Assembly: GCA_949128015.1 (NCBI GenBank) | Contig: CASBRC010000042.1 | Span: 1-9,346 of the forward strand | Direction of reading: 5' to 3' | Source of the DNA: Synechococcales cyanobacterium PMM_0003 | Lineage (GTDB): Bacteria; Cyanobacteriota; Cyanobacteriia; Pseudanabaenales; Pseudanabaenaceae | Length of the DNA stretch: 9,346 nucleotides | In this document: in pieces, positions 6,668 to 9,346 of the stretch | Layout of the letters: each line of letters opens with the position of its first letter | Numbering within the stretch: the first letter of the stretch is position 1 | Program-made: the position numbers and the translations under genes | The notes under the pieces: model-generated | Databases searched by the model: none | What the model was told of the DNA's origin: nothing | The model's input: the letters and a program-made list of their open reading frames with translations, nothing else

Positions 6668-7264
6668 ATGCAGTCATTTGGACAGCAATCCGATCCGATC
6701 ACATTAGTCATCTCCGAAGTTGTTGAGCCAAATCTCATAGAAGAATATGAAGCTTGGACAAAAGGAATTAATCAATCAGCCCAACAGTTTGAGGGATTTA
6801 TGGGGGTTGAAGTTATCCGACCTCGCGATCATCAATATTCTGAATATGTAGTCATCATTAAATTTGCTAACTATGACCATTGCAAAAGTTGGCTCACTTC
6901 ATCTGTTTATCAACAATGGATGCAGAGTTCCAAAAAATTTATCTCGAAGCGATCGCAACAACACCAGCCAAATGGACTAGAACTATGGTTTACATTACCT
7001 ACAAGTAAATTGGTAAATCCAACAGAACCGCCTTATTACAAACAAGTAATTATTGGTGTGATTACGGTATATCCTCTCATCTTGTTCGCTAACCTGCTTT
7101 TAACTCCATTTTTGCAAAGACTTCCCACTTTACTAAGCTTGCTAATCTCTGTAATCTTTGTATCAGCTTTATTGACCTATCCAGTTATGCCATATTTAAC
7201 TAAAGTATTATCTTTCTGGCTCTATCCATCAAAGCCTAATCGAGTCAGAAAGGTAAAAAAGTAA
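6668..7264 (+). CDS. Antibiotic biosynthesis monooxygenase (ABM)-like domain protein with C-terminal membrane helices
   Basis: A 198-aa protein in two parts. Residues about 10-95 (ITLVISEVVEPNLIEEYEAW, FEGFMGVEVIRP, YVVIIKFANYDHCKSWLTS, then YQQWM) have the alternating strand/helix pattern of a dimeric ferredoxin-like ABM domain: an acidic helix after the first strand, then a GF-G-EV-RP strand, then a VIIKF strand followed by a helix. The C-terminal part has hydrophobic helices at about 127-147 and 154-171, a hydrophobic amphipathic stretch (MPYLTKVLSFWLYPS, 174-188) and a very basic tail (KPNRVRKVKK). This ABM-plus-TM arrangement recurs in bacterial proteins annotated as antibiotic biosynthesis monooxygenase, where the substrate is unknown and monooxygenase activity is generally unproven. 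It probably sits at the cytoplasmic face of a membrane. It starts 78 nt after dnaB, but a functional link is not implied. Only a weak ribosome-binding site is seen. Confidence 0.82.
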   Translation: MQSFGQQSDPITLVISEVVEPNLIEEYEAWTKGINQSAQQFEGFMGVEVIRPRDHQYSEYVVIIKFANYDHCKSWLTSSVYQQWMQSSKKFISKRSQQHQPNGLELWFTLPTSKLVNPTEPPYYKQVIIGVITVYPLILFANLLLTPFLQRLPTLLSLLISVIFVSALLTYPVMPYLTKVLSFWLYPSKPNRVRKVKK

Positions 7265-7302
7265 ATAACCTGCTGTGTGCATCGTCTTCTTTATTGCTTT
7301 TT

Positions 7303-7322
7303 AATATTGCGATCGCAATATT
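7303..7322. repeat. 20-bp perfect palindrome centred on a HIP1 octamer
   Basis: AATATTGCGA followed by TCGCAATATT is a perfect palindrome with no spacer, built outward from GCGATCGC (7309-7316). It lies 38 nt beyond the stop of the ABM-like gene. It could be an operator-like dyad for a dimeric regulator, or a chance extension of a HIP1 site. It overlaps the -35 part of the candidate promoter annotated next. Confidence 0.6.
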
Positions 7323-7335
7323 TCGGCTTTATAAT
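7307..7335 (+). promoter_or_regulatory. Candidate sigma-70-type promoter for the glycosyltransferase gene
   Basis: TTGCGA (7307-7312, 4/6 to consensus) and a perfect TATAAT (7330-7335) are separated by 17 bp, the optimal spacing. Transcription from about 7342 would produce a leader of about 140 nt containing hairpin H4 before ATG 7482. The -35 lies inside the 20-bp palindrome. This is an inference from consensus. Confidence 0.38.
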
Positions 7336-7377
7336 CGCGGTGTAATAATTATTAAGTAGGCAAGCATAATCAAACCC

Positions 7378-7432
7378 AAAGCCCAGAAAGGTGTAGCACA
7401 CGCTACGCGTGCGCTACACCTCTCTGGGCTTT
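7378..7432. repeat. Long triloop hairpin H4 (26-position stem) within a larger nested inverted repeat
   Basis: Arms 7378-7403 / 7407-7432 around loop TAC (GTA on the minus strand). Twenty-four of 26 positions pair. The two exceptions (7398/7412 and 7388/7422) are A-C on the plus strand but U-G wobble on a minus-strand transcript, so only the minus-strand RNA folds without interruption. The minus-strand tip is GCGTAGC, again GCGNAGC. The outer arms AAAGCCCAGA ... TCTGGGCTTT are terminator-like. Weaker outer complementarity continues as AAACC/GGTTT (7372-7376/7435-7439) and AAGTAGG/CCTACTT (7354-7360/7450-7456). Confidence 0.82.
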
Positions 7433-7471
7433 AAGGTTTCTTTTGCCCACCTACTTCGATGACTAACTTAA

Positions 7472-7477
7472 AGAGGA
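7472..7477 (+). promoter_or_regulatory. Shine-Dalgarno site of the glycosyltransferase gene
   Basis: AGAGGA lies 4 nt before ATG 7482 and fixes this start over the out-of-frame ATG at 7479. It is the only well-formed ribosome-binding site among the genes in this window. Confidence 0.65.
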
Positions 7478-7481
7478 ATGA

Positions 7482-8327
7482 ATGGTAAACATTGGCTATC
7501 ACACAGCAAAGATTCAAGGTAATTTTTTTCGATCCATTTATAAATCTAGCCTTGCAAATATAGTTAGTTTCCCGATCGCCCAAGAGCGTCAAGTCCCCAT
7601 TAAAGTTTACTCACTATCCTGTGAACGCGACTTGCCAGAGCAAGTGGCCAGTCTACGCTCTTTCCTTCGTCATGTGGGAATTCCTAAAGCCTTTACGATC
7701 ATGTCTGATGGAAGCTATACCGAAAAGAGTATTAAGCTGCTGCGACTTGTTCATCCCTGTGTAGATGTTCAGCTTTTAACTAAGTTTCAAAGAGATGATT
7801 TGCCTCCATCTGTCTATGCATATGCATCTCAGCAAGCCATGGGCAAGAAACTAGCTGCATTGATGTCTATTCCCATTGATGAAGCAACACTCTATACTGA
7901 TTCAGATATTTTGTTCTTTCAAGGGGCTTCAGATTTGGCTAACTTGGCTGCCTCTGAAGACATGCATACCTATTACTTACCCGACTGCAAAAACTCTCTA
8001 GACAAGCGGCTTATTTATGAAGATATCGAACAGCAAGAGCCAATTAATGCAGGATTTATTTTATTTAAAAAATCTTTGGATTGGAATGAATCTGTACAAA
8101 GATTGACAAGTCTGCAAGAACCTCCAAATTATTTCTCTGAGCAAACAATTGTTAATTTGACCATCAAACGGAATCATGGGCTGGCTCTAGCATCAGAAAA
8201 ATACATTATGAATGTTGACGATCAGTTTGTCTATCCAGACAAATTTGTGACCAAACAAACTGCTATGCGACATTACGTCAGTGATATTAGACATAAATTT
8301 TGGCAATCAGTTTTTTTAAAACCATAA
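7482..8327 (+). CDS. Putative glycosyltransferase (GT-A-like, DxD motif)
   Basis: A 281-aa soluble protein that reads as a nucleotide-diphospho-sugar transferase. Residues about 38-75 form an initial strand-helix region (VPIKVYSLSCERDLPEQVASLRSFL, read as two parts). The sequence LYTDSDILFF (137-146) contains Asp140-Ser141-Asp142, the DxD-type metal and sugar-nucleotide binding motif typical of GT-A enzymes. NAGFILFKK (189-197) matches the conserved acceptor-side NxGxxLF segment of GT8-like proteins. SEQTIVN (219-225) and the terminal RHYVSDIRHKFW (263-274) also look family-typical. There is no signal peptide or TM, so it should act in the cytoplasm or at the inner face of the membrane. It lies just upstream of a HAD-like gene of a type often found in polysaccharide clusters, so a role in surface-glycan assembly is likely. 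Donor and acceptor are unknown. It has a good Shine-Dalgarno and a possible own promoter. Confidence 0.8.
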   Translation: MVNIGYHTAKIQGNFFRSIYKSSLANIVSFPIAQERQVPIKVYSLSCERDLPEQVASLRSFLRHVGIPKAFTIMSDGSYTEKSIKLLRLVHPCVDVQLLTKFQRDDLPPSVYAYASQQAMGKKLAALMSIPIDEATLYTDSDILFFQGASDLANLAASEDMHTYYLPDCKNSLDKRLIYEDIEQQEPINAGFILFKKSLDWNESVQRLTSLQEPPNYFSEQTIVNLTIKRNHGLALASEKYIMNVDDQFVYPDKFVTKQTAMRHYVSDIRHKFWQSVFLKP

Positions 8328-8372
8328 CATCCTAGCCAAACTATCAATTTACCCAACTATTCCAACCTTAGT

Positions 8373-8421
8373 CAATCACCAATCACCAATCCCCAATCAC
8401 CAGTCATCAATAACCAATCCC
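8373..8421 (+). repeat. Tandem heptamer array (STRR-like), seven CAATCAC-type units
   Basis: Seven contiguous 7-nt units in perfect register: CAATCAC, CAATCAC, CAATCCC, CAATCAC, CAGTCAT, CAATAAC, CAATCCC. Short tandemly repeated heptamers of this kind are known in cyanobacterial genomes. The array fills the second half of the 98-nt gap between the glycosyltransferase and HAD-like genes and ends 4 nt before ATG 8426, occupying the place where a ribosome-binding site would be expected. Confidence 0.85.
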
Positions 8422-8425
8422 TTAT

Positions 8426-9346
8426 ATGTCACAAATATCTAGCTTCGATATCTTTGATACGCTGTTTACAAGGTTAGTAAGTGAACCCACAGAAATTTTT
8501 AAAATCTGTGGCGATCGCGCTTTGCAGTTTGGCTGGATCAATTTCTCTTCTGAGACTTTTTGTACAGCCAGAGTCATGGCTGAGATGCGATCGCGTTTGT
8601 TTTATGAAGGGGGTGAAGCTACTCTAGATGAAATCTATCGCGAACTTGCGAACACTTTAGAAATTGCGACAGAGACTATCGATAAACTCAAAAATTTAGA
8701 ACTAGAGGTGGAAACGGAATATTTAATCGCTGTTCCGAGAGCTTATCACTTGATAGAACAGGCAAGGCGATCACATCCCCATGTTTTATTTCTTTCAGAC
8801 ATGTATTTACCTGAGGACTTTCTGGAAGAGAGACTGAAACAGCATGGTTTTTGGCAAGAAGGCGATCGCCTGTATGTGTCTTCGCAATTGAGAAAGTCTA
8901 AAGGGCAAGGGGATTTATTTTTAAAGGTTCTCGAAGATCTAAGCTTGCGTCCTCAAGATCTTACTCACACAGGTAATAGCTTACCATCTGATGTTGCTAA
9001 GCCTAGTTCATTAGGTATTAACTCTATTTATTTCAATGATGCTAATCCTAATCGCTATGAACTAATCCTTCAAAAATATGCCACCGTCACTAATGGAATT
9101 ACTTCTCTGTTGGCAGGTATATCTCGTTATACACGCCTAACTCAAGAGTTAGGAACGCCAAAAGAAGCGATCATTCGTGATATTGCCGCTTCCGTTGCTG
9201 CACCAATTTTAACTGCTTACACGATTTGGATTTTACAGCAGGCTAAGGCGAAACAACTCGCACGCATCTATTTTTTGGCAAGAGATGGCGAGATTTTATT
9301 GCAAATCGCTAAGGAACTTGCCCCAAAAATTTATCCAGAAGTAGAA
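8426..9346 (+). CDS. HAD-superfamily hydrolase-like protein of polysaccharide clusters, N-terminal part (3' end outside window)
   Basis: An open frame of 307 codons from ATG 8426 running off the window without a stop. It begins with SFDIFDTLF (6-14), a HAD motif I in which Asp8 is the expected nucleophile and Phe10 occupies the usual second-aspartate position. FLSDMYLP (122-129) is motif II, with Ser124. LRKSKGQGDLF (155-165) supplies the motif III lysine. THTGNSLPSDV (180-190) is motif IV, in which the usual GD reads GN and only Asp189 remains. A helical cap spans about 20-110. From about 225 a second helical region begins, with YFLARDGEI (282-290), a segment I associate with large predicted HAD hydrolases (COG5610-like) encoded beside glycosyltransferases. 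Function in the pathway is unknown. No Shine-Dalgarno is seen; a heptamer array directly precedes the start. It is probably co-transcribed with the upstream glycosyltransferase (98-nt gap). Confidence 0.83.
   Translation, partial: MSQISSFDIFDTLFTRLVSEPTEIFKICGDRALQFGWINFSSETFCTARVMAEMRSRLFYEGGEATLDEIYRELANTLEIATETIDKLKNLELEVETEYLIAVPRAYHLIEQARRSHPHVLFLSDMYLPEDFLEERLKQHGFWQEGDRLYVSSQLRKSKGQGDLFLKVLEDLSLRPQDLTHTGNSLPSDVAKPSSLGINSIYFNDANPNRYELILQKYATVTNGITSLLAGISRYTRLTQELGTPKEAIIRDIAASVAAPILTAYTIWILQQAKAKQLARIYFLARDGEILLQIAKELAPKIYPEVE

Larger units (their letters stand above)
1003..8879. repeat. HIP1 octamer GCGATCGC, 20 dispersed copies
   Basis: Exact GCGATCGC starts at 1003, 2341, 2479, 2545, 2776, 3195, 3342, 3404, 3640, 3945, 4206, 4990, 5382, 5701, 6222, 6949, 7309, 8511, 8587 and 8872. 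HIP1 is the highly iterated palindrome of many cyanobacterial genomes. All but one copy (7309) lie inside genes, and three are inside the intein. The span given runs from the first to the last copy; the sites themselves are 8 bp each. Confidence 0.95.

Noticed and set aside
1311..7432. The four hairpins as a CRISPR array or insertion-sequence ends
   Set aside because: They are not regularly spaced direct repeats, have no spacers, and no transposase or cas gene is present in the window.
8311..8317. T7 tract near the end of the glycosyltransferase gene as a phase-variable switch
   Set aside because: It lies 10 nt before the stop, so slippage would change only the last few residues; seven T is common in this A/T-rich DNA.

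Overview
The window looks like a piece of a cyanobacterial chromosome. The octamer GCGATCGC (HIP1) occurs 20 times in 9.3 kb, where about 0.14 would be expected by chance in even-composition DNA. The protein families are also typical of cyanobacteria: an EGY-type site-2 protease homologue, a DnaB interrupted by an intein at the position known from Synechocystis DnaB, and a conserved 218-aa cyanobacterial hypothetical protein. The moderate-to-low GC content, tandem heptamers and many intergenic hairpins suggest a filamentous or Pseudanabaena-like cyanobacterium, but that finer placement is inference.

Layout. Positions 1-255 (+) hold the 3' end of a polyprenyl-phosphate sugar-1-phosphate transferase. 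A bidirectional terminator (257-289) separates it from a convergent gene for an orphan membrane protein with about 8 TM segments (291-1232, -). Next, on the minus strand, come the 218-aa hypothetical (1441-2097) and a 491-aa site-2-protease-like membrane protein (2301-3776). In the latter the zinc-binding HExxH reads REIAK. A divergent intergenic region (3777-3919) leads into dnaB (3920-6589, +). This gene encodes a normal ~460-aa helicase carrying a 429-aa in-frame intein with an intact LAGLIDADG endonuclease. An ABM-like domain fused to membrane helices follows (6668-7264, +). After it come a DxD-containing glycosyltransferase (7482-8327, +) and the first 307 codons of a HAD-like protein (8426 to the window end, +).

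How the genes relate. Both ends of the window belong to surface-polysaccharide or glycan biosynthesis: initiating phosphoglycosyl transferase on the left, glycosyltransferase plus HAD protein on the right. The middle is housekeeping (dnaB) and membrane or regulatory genes with no evident shared pathway. Most genes appear to be separate transcription units rather than one operon.

Non-coding structure. No gene-free stretch exceeds 300 bases. Four of the larger gaps each carry one long hairpin with a 3-nt loop (1311-1372, 2233-2287, 3861-3895, 7378-7432). Three of these share a GCGNAGC tip. The gap before the HAD gene holds seven in-register CAATCAC-type heptamers. No tRNA, rRNA, CRISPR array or insertion sequence was seen.
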